In this document: in pieces, positions 48,994-59,998 of the stretch
How positions within the stretch are numbered: the first letter of the stretch is position 1
Layout: each line of letters begins with the position of its first letter
From: Physcia stellaris
Lineage: Eukaryota; Ascomycota; Lecanoromycetes; Caliciales; Physciaceae
Assembly (NCBI GenBank): GCA_018902385.1
Contig: JABSSW010000013.1
Location: forward strand, 124,001 to 188,000
Length of the DNA stretch: 64,000 nucleotides
Direction of reading: 5' to 3'
The notes under the pieces: generated by a model
What the model saw: only the letters and a program-made list of their open reading frames with translations
What the model was told of the DNA's origin: nothing
Database searches by the model: none
Position numbers and translations under genes: made by a program

Positions 48994-50225
48994 AAGTTGT
49001 TGTTTTAATGAATTCGATGTTTCGTTTTTTCGTTTTATTTTCGATTTGAAAAAGTTTTAAAAATTGTTGTATGTTTTGTTTTATTGTTTCACTAATGAGT
49101 AAAAACTTATTTCTGTTGTGATTTCGTCTTGATTTAACACGAAAATTCATTTACTTTTTACATTTTGCGATTTCGTTATTCGTTCGATAAATACGAGAAA
49201 AAAAAAATGACAATACAGTTCAAAAAAACGTACTGTACGTACAATTGTTAAAAGAAAAAAAAACAATTTATTAAACAATACAATTTCGAAAAAATGTATT
49301 GATCAAAATGTTCACGTTCAAATAATATCGTTTCGAAAAAACGTATTATACAAATTCGATTAAAAATCATATAATATCGTTTCGAAAAAACGTATTATGC
49401 AATCATTACACATTCGATTTTGCAAAACAAAAATTCGATTAAAAAAAACAAAAATTCGATCAAAAAAAACTGAAAATATTTGATTTTTTCGCATATTAAT
49501 CGATTTGATTTTTTGACAAAATTTAGTCAAATCAAAAAAATTCGATTTTGCATTTTTTGCATCGATGTATGTTCGCAAAAATTTGTTCGCACTCGATGCA
49601 TTATTTTTTTTATCGATTTTTCGATCATTTTTTGTTTGTTTCACATATTCGACATATTTTATGAATTTTTTACAATCAAATTTTATAAATATCGAATCAT
49701 TGATGTCGCAAAAAATATTTGAGAATTTTGAAATTCACAATGATGTTATCAAGATCATGATGTGATTCGCATTTTCGTCAATATCGCATTATTCAAAAAA
49801 TTGATATTTGTTTCATGATGTATTTTTTAGTCAATTCTAGATATCAAATTTCACATCGATGTTTTATTTCGTGAAAAAATTCAAAACGTTTTTAATCGTT
49901 CGATCGCACGTTTTACAATTCGATTTCACGTTATATTGAAATCAATAAAATTTCGATTCGTTCGTTTTTGCAATTTTCGCATCGATGTATAATTTAACTT
50001 TACAAAATTTACGTCATTGAAAAAATTTGTTTCAAAATTTCAAACAATACATCGTTGAGAAAGTTTTAAAATACGCGTCGTTGAAAGAATTCTAAAATAC
50101 GCATCGTTGAAAAAGTCATATCGTTGAAAAAATTTCATCGTTGAAAAAGTTTGCACGAAAACTCTAAATCAAATTGAGTTCGTTAAAATACAGAGCAGAT
50201 GACACAAGCGATTGCTGTGAAAAAG

Positions 50226-50431
50226 TGTTGAAATACAGTTATCGTAAATGTATTTCGCAAATGCTGCAGTCAAAATTCATTGATATAATTTGACGAAAGC
50301 AGAATTAATGCGTTTTTGTTGAGATTAATGTTTTGACATTCGCACATCTTTTGTGCTTTCACTTCATGTATGTTACAAGAATAACGAGATTCAAAGCAAT
50401 AGAATGGTAATCATTCATGATTCTTTCAATA
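50226..50431. repeat. right LTR of outer element (206 bp)
   Basis: Second end copy of the outer LTR, followed by GCTAG and then the resumed host coding exon. Confidence 0.9.
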
Positions 50432-51414
50432 GCTAGAGGATATTCATCATTTCATAGCGCTCTTTGAACACTTAGAAGAGGAGGTGGCCAAGCCTTGCTA
50501 CATCATTGGACCTCATAGCCGAAAAAGAATCCCAAAGCAGATCTCAAATGTTCAGGAACGGGAAAAGAAGTATTTACACAGGGTGCATGGCGAAGCAGCA
50601 GTGACAAAAATTAGGGCTAACTTAAGGCCAGAACCAGTTATCGGCAGTAACGATTCCGAATATCAGATCACTCCAAAGCCAGTCGTCGAAGAACGCAGTC
50701 TCTTGGGAAGCTTAAGTCGCTTTCCCTCGGGGAGCGAGATCATTAGCAAGAGGCCGAAGCCGTGGGGTGTACTCCGAGATGCCAACCGAGATAAGGCCAT
50801 CCTTGACACAGATGAGACCTCAGCGTCAAGTCATGCTCCAGTCCAAGCAAGTCTCATATCACAGCATCAAAAGCCCAGCTTGATGGAAACTGCTCAAGAC
50901 CTGCCTCGCAAGGACATGAGTAAGGCGAGCAGATATCTATTGCCGAATATTCACAGGAAAACGCACACCAAACAAAATCGAGTCTCGCCCAGTTCATCGT
51001 CAATGGACAAACTGAATAAGAACTCACTAATAGTGGCCAGTGATAATTATGGAGATGCGGGGCAGAGCGCACATACGTCCCGACCGTCGCTGAAAAGCAT
51101 TGTAAACTCCTTGCGGCACCTAGGCAAGACTGAGGTCACACCTTTTTGTCGAGTCGCTGATTCTGGTCGTCAAGTAGACCCAATTAAACAGACACCTCAG
51201 AATGAGGCACGCATATCATGACCTTACATCCAGCTTCAAGCCTCCTGAAGCCCGAAGTCCTTCCGGTCGTTCGACACCAAGCGAATGGACGTATTACGAA
51301 CCTTCTTCTCCAGCTGATGTATCAGGACACGACGTAGACGCTGGTTATCAAAGCCAAGATAAGATTTTGGATGAGTTATTACGGCTTTGGACACCGATCA
51401 GGATCCACGTTTGA

Positions 51415-53205
51415 GCACTCGACTAATAGACATGAAATAAACAACTAAAACGCCAGGCAGGCTTGCTCCAATCCTTCGAGGCTTCCCAATTCACAACTCT
51501 CCAGCTTCGCGAACCTATAACAAGGAATCAGTACCAGCTCATCGTGGAGATCTCAACTCTCGGCCTGCTAGACACGGGTAATAGAGACACAACGGTAGAG
51601 ATATCTAGAGAGCGCGCAGGTAGGACCGCAACGCGAGAGTTTCGGGAATGTTCTGTTCTGCTGCATGTTTCTGCAAGTGTTTGCTTCACTTTCTTTCTCC
51701 ATCCCTTCTGCTTTTTATTTCATTTCATTTCATTCATTCGCTTTCTGAAACAACTTTCTACATGTATCGATTTCACAGTTCGATTGCGCTAAAAACAGAA
51801 TAGAAAAACAGTCAATCGTCCATGCCATCGTTCAACGAGAACTTCAATGAATATTGATTTCGAGCCTGCATGTCCTTATTTTATCAAATCCATCATTGAA
51901 AGCATTCTCACAGACATCCTCACCAACATCCATCAGTTCAACATTCCCATTCCATTCATGACTAAGACGCTATCATCCGACTCATCATCTCATTTCTGTC
52001 CTTCCCTTTGCCCTTCTGCCTGCCCTATCGACACTCCCAGCAGTCCCAGAAAATTTACCCGAACGCCCATTGACCGCATCGGTTTCTTTTCCTTCGTCCT
52101 CATGAACATTCCCTCTCTGCCAATTTTCGCCGAATCGGAGTCCCTTTATCGCTTCCAGAGACCAAAAAGCTTCCATGATTCCATCTACCGTTTGGACCCT
52201 GCTGACGGCGCCTGAGAATCAAGCCGGCCTCAAAACGCTAATAAAGTCTCACTATCTAGATGACAGCACCGAAAATAAGCCAACCTCCGAAGTCTGCGAA
52301 GCAGAAAAGGCTGGAAAACAGAAAAGACGAGAGATATTTGTTTGATATCTCCATCCGAGCCCACACAGATGATCATCGGTTCCTAGCGAAGCTCCGAGAA
52401 TCTTGATTTCATCTCATCTGAATCCTGATGCTGAGTTGGTCATCGCAGAGATCATCAAAGCTTCTAGTGACTTCCGCCCGGTCATGCTGGGCTGAATAAT
52501 CCACGCCTTCAATCCACGCCTCATCCACTCACCTCCAACCCCCAGCAATTTCCCAATTCCCCTCTTCCCTATTCCCTCTCCTCTGACTCCCCCACTCAAT
52601 ATAATCTTCTCAACATTCCCCTCTTCCCTCCGTCTACGTCTTGTGCTTCGGTGGTGCTGGTCTTGTTTTGTTGCGCGGATATGGCGATGGTATATGATTA
52701 TTTGGGGTTATCGATGTGTGGCTGGGTTTTAGCTGGTGGGCTGGGGTTGGGGATGGAGATGAGATGAAGAAAAGAATGTATAGCTGACATATGATCGACA
52801 AACTGAACCAGCCTACCAAAGCAAACGAGACGAAATCACATTACTTAAAACTTAACACGCCCTTGCCCCTCCAAGCTTCCGCTTTCCGCATCTTTCGTCT
52901 CTATTTCTTTTTTGGAGATCACCGACGTCTGGATGACGTTATGGACGCTTTCATCGATGGCTTGAGTCTTGGGGGTTTGGGGAAATACTTTGACACGCTT
53001 TGGGTTTTGGGGGCATATTGTTTGCGTTCACACATATATTGTACATAATTGATGTTTTTTGATTTAACAATGAGACGAAAGAAAAGTTTAGTCTGAGTGG
53101 ATATCTTAAGAGTCATTCTATAATTCATCCAGACTAAACACGAGTGCTAATGCAGAGATGACGAAGTGAAAGGAACTCGACGAAGCTGATCTCTACTTGA
53201 ATTAG
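51415..53205. other. 1.8-kb region without a supported gene
   Basis: A 122-codon plus ORF (51847-52215) starts with ATG but has no recognisable features. A short hairpin pairs TTTAGTCTGAGTGGAT (53087-53102) with ATCCAGACTAAA (53128-53139). Nothing else seen. Confidence 0.35.
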
Positions 53206-53703
53206 CGTATGCATATCTCATCGGAAAACTCGCTTAAATGCGGATCCGCAAATCCTCTCCCCGCAAGAAATTATAACGAGTTTTCGTTTATAATTGAGTT
53301 TTCACATCAACAACAAATACAAATGAACTGAAAATTTGTATTATCGTTGAAATACATATGATTTAATTTATTTATAAATTCAAAACAATGTATTTACAAC
53401 ATTGAAATTTCAATGTTGTAAAATAAAATTGTCAAGATATACTAAATTTAAGCTTATTTTAATAAATATTTGAACTTCAATTTCTTTCGCGTTTTCAATG
53501 CAAAAAAGACATATTATCGTATGTAACGATTATTAAATCGAACAACAATTGTTTTTATATCAATTAAAACATTTCAAAGAAATGTGTGTTTTCAGAAATT
53601 TCGAAAATTCGAAAATGCGAAAGTCGTTTTTTATTCGTAGGTATTGCGGGGAGGGGATTTGCGAGCTGCATTCAAGCGAGCTTTCCGATGAGATATGCAT
53701 ACG
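53206..53703. mobile_element. ~500-bp MITE-like element with 60-bp terminal inverted repeats
   Basis: The left end (53206-53266, CGTATGCATATCTCATCGGA...CTCCCCGCAA) is repeated inverted at 53644-53703 with about 55 of 60 positions matching. The ~375-bp interior is AT-rich, non-coding, and includes a perfect palindrome around 53396-53419 (ACAACATTGAAATTTCAATGTTGT). Similarity may extend weakly beyond both ends, so the true termini and target duplication are not settled. Long inverted ends, small size and no coding fit a MITE or fold-back DNA element. Confidence 0.75.
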
Positions 53704-54168
53704 TTAAAATAGATTTTTTTCGTCTCTTTCTTTTGTCTCGCTCATCCACTTCTGTTTTTGAATTTTTTCGATGTTTTCATCTTTTTTATGAGATTTTGTT
53801 TTCTTCTTTTATCGCTCCATGATTCAGTCGCTGAGATAGAGGAAATAGCTAAACTCTGAAAGCTGCTCTACTGGATCATTTCGCTTAGCGGTAAACATCA
53901 GGGATTTTGTACATAGCAATGAAGAAAGTACGTATTCATTTCATAATTCGATTGCGTCAAGAATAGAATGGAAAAGAGACAAGTGCAACACAACTTTCAG
54001 TTTTCGATTTTACGCATAAACGATGCCCATCAACCAAATCAATCATCGAAAACCCCTAAATAAAAGCCCCATCCCATTCTCTCCATCTCGACTCCATATC
54101 CTCAAACTCACCGTGTCTAATCTCCATAGGCAGCAGTCTCCCAAAACCCTTCCGCCTTTCCCTTCCCA

Positions 54169-54384
54169 CTAATTTCCAAATCTCCTACTCATCGACACCC
54201 TATACCAAACATCTCCACCCCCACTGGTCTCCGCTACCTTCCACACTACGTCCTCACCACTTGCCTCCAGCATGCCGCCTCCATCAACCACCACCTCATA
54301 ATCCCTCGTCAAGAGCATGTTCTCAGCTTTTCTCTCTTTCAATTCAACAGGAGAGCTAAACGTCAGAAGCGGAGTCCTGATTCC
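54169..54384 (-). pseudogene. possible 3' remnant of a protein-coding gene
   Basis: A 71-codon minus frame ending at 54169 reads as ordinary protein: LLTFSSPVELKERKAENMLL, TRDYEVVVDGGGMLEASGED, VVWKVAETSGGGDVWYRVSM. It has no credible start and no continuing exon I can see upstream, so it may be the surviving C-terminal end of a lost gene. Family not recognised. Confidence 0.3.
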
Positions 54385-56040
54385 TCAGATGCGAGAAGAG
54401 AGTACGCGAAGTGAGCCACTTGCCCTGCACGTCCAAAAATATCAAGGTGATATTGCGCTATCGAGTTGTTTTGCAGAAAAGCTACATCAAGACACACACC
54501 AACTGGGGATCGGGCCACATGACTTGTCGTCTCAGAAGGGGTGCTGTGATACGTAGGGTGCCTCCGTCCCAATTTCCTGGGCGATGAGAGGCTGTCGGCG
54601 CTCACCTAGATTGTTGTTATTATTATTCTACCCTCGAGAGAAACACTATTAGAATACTGAAAGAGTCTGGACAAGGAGATGAACCGCTCCCTGATTCTCC
54701 ACGTGCGCTAAGGGTCGAAGTTAATGTGTTTTCTTCCGCCTGGAAATGCCGCTCTCGTTGATCATGATTGAGGAGACCCTTTGAGCGAGGAGAAGGGCAG
54801 TCGTTCGTGGAATGTATGTAAGTTGCTTTTCTCTGCTACGTTCCCCCCGGCTAGAGGATGATCGCGCCGCCTGGAGATGGAGGAGAATTTCGTTATTCCG
54901 AAAACGATGGGAAGAGGAAACATGACAGTTTACCTGGACCGATCCAAAGAATGATTCATTTTGAAGCTGTGCAAAGAAATTCACAATAACTCTCTTAGTA
55001 TATTGAGAATTCATCGTCAGTTCAAAGATTGTCTTCACGGCATGTTTTGTTTTGCGCAACGACTCTTGAAAATCACTATGATTTATTTTTGCATCAGCCA
55101 CGGAGTGACAGGTTGGTTTCTCCTTTCATGATCGTCAAAAGATGAGGGGAATGCATCAACCTCCTCTCTCTTTTTCCTTTCTCTTAATCTCACTATGGAG
55201 TATCCATTTTACTGAAATGATTTAAATCAGACAAATGATCATGAAGAGATCTAGTGACCAAGACACCACGAGGCGATTAAAACCCACGGTGCTCGATATT
55301 ACGATCGGCTGGCGATATCGCCATGTTCGCGGCTTCGACAATACAGCCATGGATGTTCAAGTTTTTGTTACTCCGAGATGTTTAGTTGGATATCTTGATC
55401 GAGAACGGCTGAATCGCTCAATAGATCGATATCCCATCTCTACGCGACACTTCGTGAGGATCCGCATCATGAGCCAATCCAGAAGGCTCCTCGGATGGGC
55501 GTAGAAACCCTTTATCTCGCCGTGTGTATTCGCGTCTTCTATGGAGCCCGATTGCAGAATAGGTCGAGGCACGAGAAGATTCGAAAATTCGAAGACGCCC
55601 TTGGTATCTGGCTCTTGAGTGCAATGGATCACGACGAATTACGTACTCGGAGATCAAAAAGTTCTGGTTTCCGAGTCAGCTAAGCGAATAATTCATACTG
55701 GGATTTGGTTGCCTCCATGCAGCCGCAATTCCACAATTTAGCTTAGGGTAAACGGTGTTTCTGCGGTTTAAAATGATTCAAATCCTGTATAATCCGGAAC
55801 TTGCCGTCAACAGCCTCACGCAACGCCGTACTATGTTATTCTGAAACTTGTACTATAGATTGATATTTTGGGAGGGACCGAATATAGTCTTCGGCTAACT
55901 TCTGAGAAAGGGGTCCCATGCCAGAGCATGGGATAGTCCCTTTGCAATTGCCAGTCTAGAACCAGAAATACGTCGTCCGTTTCGATACCCAAGGAGTGAT
56001 CCATGCCCGTAGCTATATGCATATCTTACAGTATAATTAC
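54385..56040. other. 1.7-kb region without a supported gene
   Basis: Contains a 126-codon minus frame (54721-55101) beginning at GTG and short ORFs near 55235-55680 on both strands; none has recognisable content. Confidence 0.35.
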
Positions 56041-57658
56041 TCAAACCATGCCTCTTGGCTGAGTTTCCCCTCTGTCGATCTCAAGAGGCCAACCCCGGGA
56101 CTGAGGAACTTGAAGTACCGGTACGACTGGCGGGATTGAGCCCGAATGCTGTTCTGTATTCGAACTTGTTTGCATCTGCTTGAGACCCACAACGTCAGAT
56201 CCCCGGGGAGCGCTCGTGCCATGAACCACCGACAGCCTCTTGTACGCGTTGGTGAAGATCGGACGCAAGAGCGCCAAATTAGCACAGAGCAGAGAAACTG
56301 CACATTCTGCCGTGCTCCAGCACGCGAAAGACACATTGAAGCCACCTGGGGGCTGCTATGTTAGCTCCGATGCTAGAATCTGATGTCGTGTGCGACACCC
56401 ACCGCCAAAGGTATTTGTCATCTTGAGCAATGCCGCTGCCCGTGCCGTACTCACAGCGACACCTCTACAGGCGATCAGCTCGACAAATCGAAGGATGAAA
56501 GCGTCCAGAGACATACATCAAGCCCAGCGCGAACAAGGCGCAAACCCCAATCTTGCGCTTCGTGCTCAGTTGCAGCATCCAGACCATCCGCATCGGTAGC
56601 ACCAGAAGGCATGCGTCGATCACAATGTTGAGCCACGCTGCGGTGAGGGGCTTTCTAGTGAAGCTTTTGCTATTGCGGCACGCGATCGAACAATAGGCGT
56701 AAAGTTGCATGAGAAATATTGTGAGCAGGGCGACCCAGTAGGCGAGCGTGAAGGCCGCGCAAGCCCACCACGCAGCACGAAACCATCGCTTGGTGAGAGA
56801 GAAGATACGGCGATACAGGAGGAGGACGCAGAGACGTGCTGCTGTGATGAGTATGACGTAAGTCATTTGGCTTGCAATCTCGACCTATGGTTAGAGAATT
56901 GTAAGCGTTCGGCGTCTGGCTGAAGCAGCGTGGCTTTCACAAGCACCTACTCGGTGTAGCTTTTTCTCAATATCTTCGCTGGGCGGACCGTTTATTTTTG
57001 TGAGATAGTGGGCCACTGAGTCCACCAGGGATAATCAGCCTCATGGTCATCATAATTCCTTCGTGGCAGATGACTTACGGAGAAATTGTTCAATGGAAAG
57101 AGCAATCAATGAGGTCTACCATAAATACGTCGAGAAGTAAGTGACTGGACGCTTTTGATGGAATCAGATACAGACCAGTGCAAAGATAGCCATCCAGTCA
57201 TCAGCCTCGAAGTTTACTCTTGCCATACGCCGGGCATAAAGACGGCCTATGACCGCGGCGCTACATAGTACTAGGAAGAGACATGTCACGCCGATAAGCA
57301 GATTGCTTTGATGCATAAGATATGACGGGTGAGGCATCATGTTGAGGCCTGGTCCGACTGGAGGAACAGGCCCCGAAGTTGCTTGAGGCTCCAGATTCGA
57401 AGCTGTAGTTGCCATTGCGGTTGCCCATGGTGGCGGCCCGGACCCCCCTAGAGATTTGGAAAATTCAGCATGACTCAATCAAAGTATCGTCTACAGAGCA
57501 GCAACATGTCTCGGAAGCTATCAAGTTCCCCATTTGCTCGAGGGACATGACCCAGAACGCAGGGAACAGTACAGAAGGCGAAGAAAGAACTCCGAAAAGC
57601 ACTTACAGGGAGGGGTGCCGGTGACATCTGGAGGTAGGCTATGTGGACCTTGTGCCAT
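56041..57658 (-). CDS. PTH11-like/rhodopsin-domain integral membrane protein, structure partly resolved
   Basis: Fungal seven-helix membrane protein of the rhodopsin-domain (PTH11/SAT20-like) family; some members act in surface sensing, most are uncharacterised. Recognisable exons: 57658-57607 (MAQGPHSLPPDVTGTPP), 57447-57176 after a 159-bp intron (first helix LLIGVTCLFLVLCSAAVIGR, then LYARRMARVNFEADDWMAIF), 57015-56951 (HYLTKINGPPSEDIEKKLHR), 56884 to about 56515 after a 66-bp intron (EIASQMTYVILITAARLCVL, LYRRIFSLTKRW, LNIVIDACLLVLPMRMVW), and about 56330-56041 (FACWSTAECAVSLLCANLAL, LRPIFTNAYKRL, then a polar tail). The segment linking the 57176 and 57015 exons, and the one between helices 5 and 7 (an open DAFILRFVELIACRGVAV frame near 56450-56510), cannot be joined cleanly, so there are small errors, unusual introns or early decay. 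Confidence 0.7.
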
Positions 57659-59998
57659 TGTCACTGATACAACAATCTTTTTATAGCTTCACGACGTTTG
57701 TAGGGAGAATCGTTTCGACAGGGGGCATCAAAGACATGGCAAGATATACCACTTTTCCCAATGTTCGGAGAAGGCTGAGACAGCAGGGGTTGCGATCCTC
57801 CAGCAACTTGCGAACAATGTGTGTGTTCCAGAAACCACGAGTTGCATACAGGTATTCGGAATACGCGGGAAGGCCTCCATTTTCTGGGAGGCACAATGAT
57901 GGGGATCCTGTTCAGCAATAGGACCGGATCATGGGGCAAAGTAAATGCGATGGTGTCCGTCGCCGTAGCTGGCCTTGGGGACGGTACGATCCTGTGGTCG
58001 CAGATCTTTCGAAAAAGAAAACGTCGTTGGGGCGTGGACAGACCCGCCCCAGAGAAAGTCGACCCAATATATCGAGCACAAGAAATGCCTGGCGGTGTGA
58101 AGTGGTGGGTCCGACTGCAATTTAAGTGTAAAGCCTCAAACGCGATGGTCCTCGCTTAACCTTGCAGGTAACGAATATGAGTGGCTCGTTAGTCTCGACG
58201 CTGGTGGTGTGCAGCTGTAAATGTGTACTTGCAGCACCGTGCATTGCATTGCATGCGGCGCGGAACGCGCAGACAATATCAAGTATATAGCTCACGGGCT
58301 ATCGCCCAAATGAAATTGAACAGCCATCATACTGTACGGTCAATGACGGATCCTGATAGACTCAGGTCCTCGAGTATGCCAAGATGCCGAAGCCCGAGCC
58401 TCTTATTGGCTCCCCACCCCTCTCACAGTCTGAAGGATGGATGACACGATTTCGGATAGTCCCCCGATAAATTCTACTGAGCTCTCGTCCACTGATTGTA
58501 TTCGAATAGGAGCTGAACTGGCCACGAAATACCTGGAGTAAATATGCAAAGCTATTCGAACTGAAAGAGGATCTTGGACGGTGGTGTAGATATTCCTTCA
58601 CGGTGCGCGAAGCCTGAAATGAAATTATGTTGATAGCACATGCACCTTGAAGGCTTTGGCGAGCCGAATTGCTTCTTTTCCTTCCGGTCTAACCAGCTTT
58701 GGGGAAGAAGGGCAAGGCTGTTGGAAGAGGTTGGACACGAGCGGCTGCAGCTAGGTGGAACGTTAATGCAACGCGGCTCAGGCCGAGAGTCTGGTGGGCC
58801 AGACTCACCAACCAGACTCCAATGCTGACAGCTGACAGCTGACACTGACAGCCTGAATCCTAGCAGAACACGCCATGTTGCATCAGCTGTAAGAGCGGAA
58901 ACAACCGGGGCTAACACGTACATTCTAAATCAATGATCTAGCTATCCTTTTACATATTCCGTCGACATGAAGGACTCTTAACAACGGCTGGCTGAAACAG
59001 GGTGCTGGACTCCCATCTGCTGTCTATATCCTCAGTCTCTTTCTTCCTTCCACCCACATCAACTCCGTTCCGGCATGGTCAGCACTCGCATCGAAAGACG
59101 AATCTGGGTACAGCTGAGCGACAGCTTCAAATTTGACTCGCTTTGATTTCTTTTCGTGGGGGCCTGCAGTTTGCTGAAAAATACCACTCATACACCCAAC
59201 AGTTTTTTGTTCTAGCGACAAGAGCGAGCGTCGAGCTGCAAGCAAACTGGCTAGTTGATCGTTGCAAAAGCACTGGGACAAAGCCCAGGCAAAGAAACTT
59301 CCCAAAAACCGGAGAAAGTTTGATTCGCCAAAGGTGTCGACATTGTTTTTCGTTCCTCGTTCTTCGTCCTTCAGCACTTCTTCGTTTCTCGCCCACTCGC
59401 TTTTCAGATCGTTTTCTATCAGTCGCATAGCCCAGTCGCCCAGATAGAGAAAGTTAGTCGGCGATGCTATTTCTCAGCAGAGTTCATATGGGTAGCTTCG
59501 AGCTCACGTCGTTACCATATTGGAAAGCATGTCGGAAAGAAATCGAGTCGGACTGCAAGCGGACTTTTCTACTTATTAGGATTCAATGCCTTCCGCCAAC
59601 TCTAACGCAAAGATATTGTGCAAAGATAATATTAGACAGCATGTGCTGTTCTTTTGACTAGCTCTGTCCGCTCTACACATTTTATTGCCTCTTGTCTTGA
59701 ATGGTACAGTCTATCAGACTCGTCGTCGTAAGTACGCCGAGAGCGAGATTTCCCCCATGCTCTGTGCACCACACACAAGCAACGATGACCTTAAGCTCGT
59801 CCAACGCAATATCAACGCCATACCTGGAGTAATACAGTTTCTGGGCCAATACTTAATAGGCGCGCCACGCATCTTTAACGGGCCAACGCTCGTGCGTAGG
59901 TTGTACAAGCCACCGTTTAGGACGAGACATCATCTGTTTGCTCAAGTATCGAAGGAAATGAACAAACAGGCTCTAAACACAATCATTCACCTCAAATC
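57659..59998. other. 2.3-kb region without a supported gene
   Basis: Short overlapping ORFs only. A 7-bp unit AGCTGAC is repeated about three times near 58829-58848. A 105-codon plus frame (59685-60002) lacks an ATG start and runs toward the 3' end of the oppositely oriented monooxygenase. Confidence 0.35.

Larger units (their letters stand above)
34459..50431. mobile_element. LTR retrotransposon fossil (outer element of the nest), Copia-type candidate
   Basis: Bounded by two direct LTRs (34459-34665 and 50226-50431) starting TGTTGAAATACAG and ending TTCAATA (the TG...CA ends with CA apparently changed to TA). A perfect 5-bp duplication GCTAG flanks it (34454-34458 and 50432-50436). Without nested insertions its own internal DNA is about 3.7 kb. 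Just inside the left LTR is ATTATGAG, which resembles the initiator-tRNA-Met anticodon-loop primer site used by Copia-like elements; family assignment is inference. It is thoroughly degraded, AT-rich and without a recognisable coding domain, with many breaks. The LTRs differ at roughly 15% of positions by eye, mostly transitions, as RIP would produce; age by a clock is therefore unreliable. Confidence 0.8.
33723..51414 (+). pseudogene. STAND-type N-terminal domain gene split by a 16-kb LTR nest
   Basis: Host gene. Exon 1 (33723-34189) begins MAELGAVGSILQVPDVGLRL, the signature start of the fungal STAND N-terminal (SesA/NACHT_N-like) helical domain, with SLTSSVLRELAKILDKADRD. A 48-bp intron (34190-34237, GTAAGT...ACAG) leads to exon 2, which reads into the target site of the LTR nest at 34454-34458. 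On the far side, from 50432, coding resumes with no stop through LFEHLEEEVAKPC, CYIIGPHSRKRIPKQISNVQ and a Ser-rich tail to a stop ending at 51221. With the intervening element disregarded, the host exon keeps its frame over the duplicated GCTAG, so the break is a clean insertion. A further open frame (51202-51414, DKILDELLRLWTPIRI) may be the original 3' end, reached by one frame change or an unseen intron. Likely a disrupted allele; whether the halves are transcribed is unknown. Confidence 0.8.

Noticed and set aside
34666-50225. Repeated AT-rich motifs considered as a CRISPR array
   Set aside because: Organism is a eukaryote; repeats are LTRs and degraded element sequence, without regular spacers.
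34666-50225. Many 60-190-codon ORFs in the AT-rich block as host genes
   Set aside because: Those with any recognisable content belong to the Gypsy fossil; the rest are Phe/Ile/Asn-rich by-products of base composition.
51847-52215. 122-codon plus ORF with ATG
   Set aside because: No signal peptide, domain or conserved-looking block; in a pyrimidine-rich region that yields chance Ser/Pro/Phe frames.
54721-55101. 126-codon minus ORF
   Set aside because: Opens at GTG and has no recognisable domain; internal ATG leaves under 100 residues.
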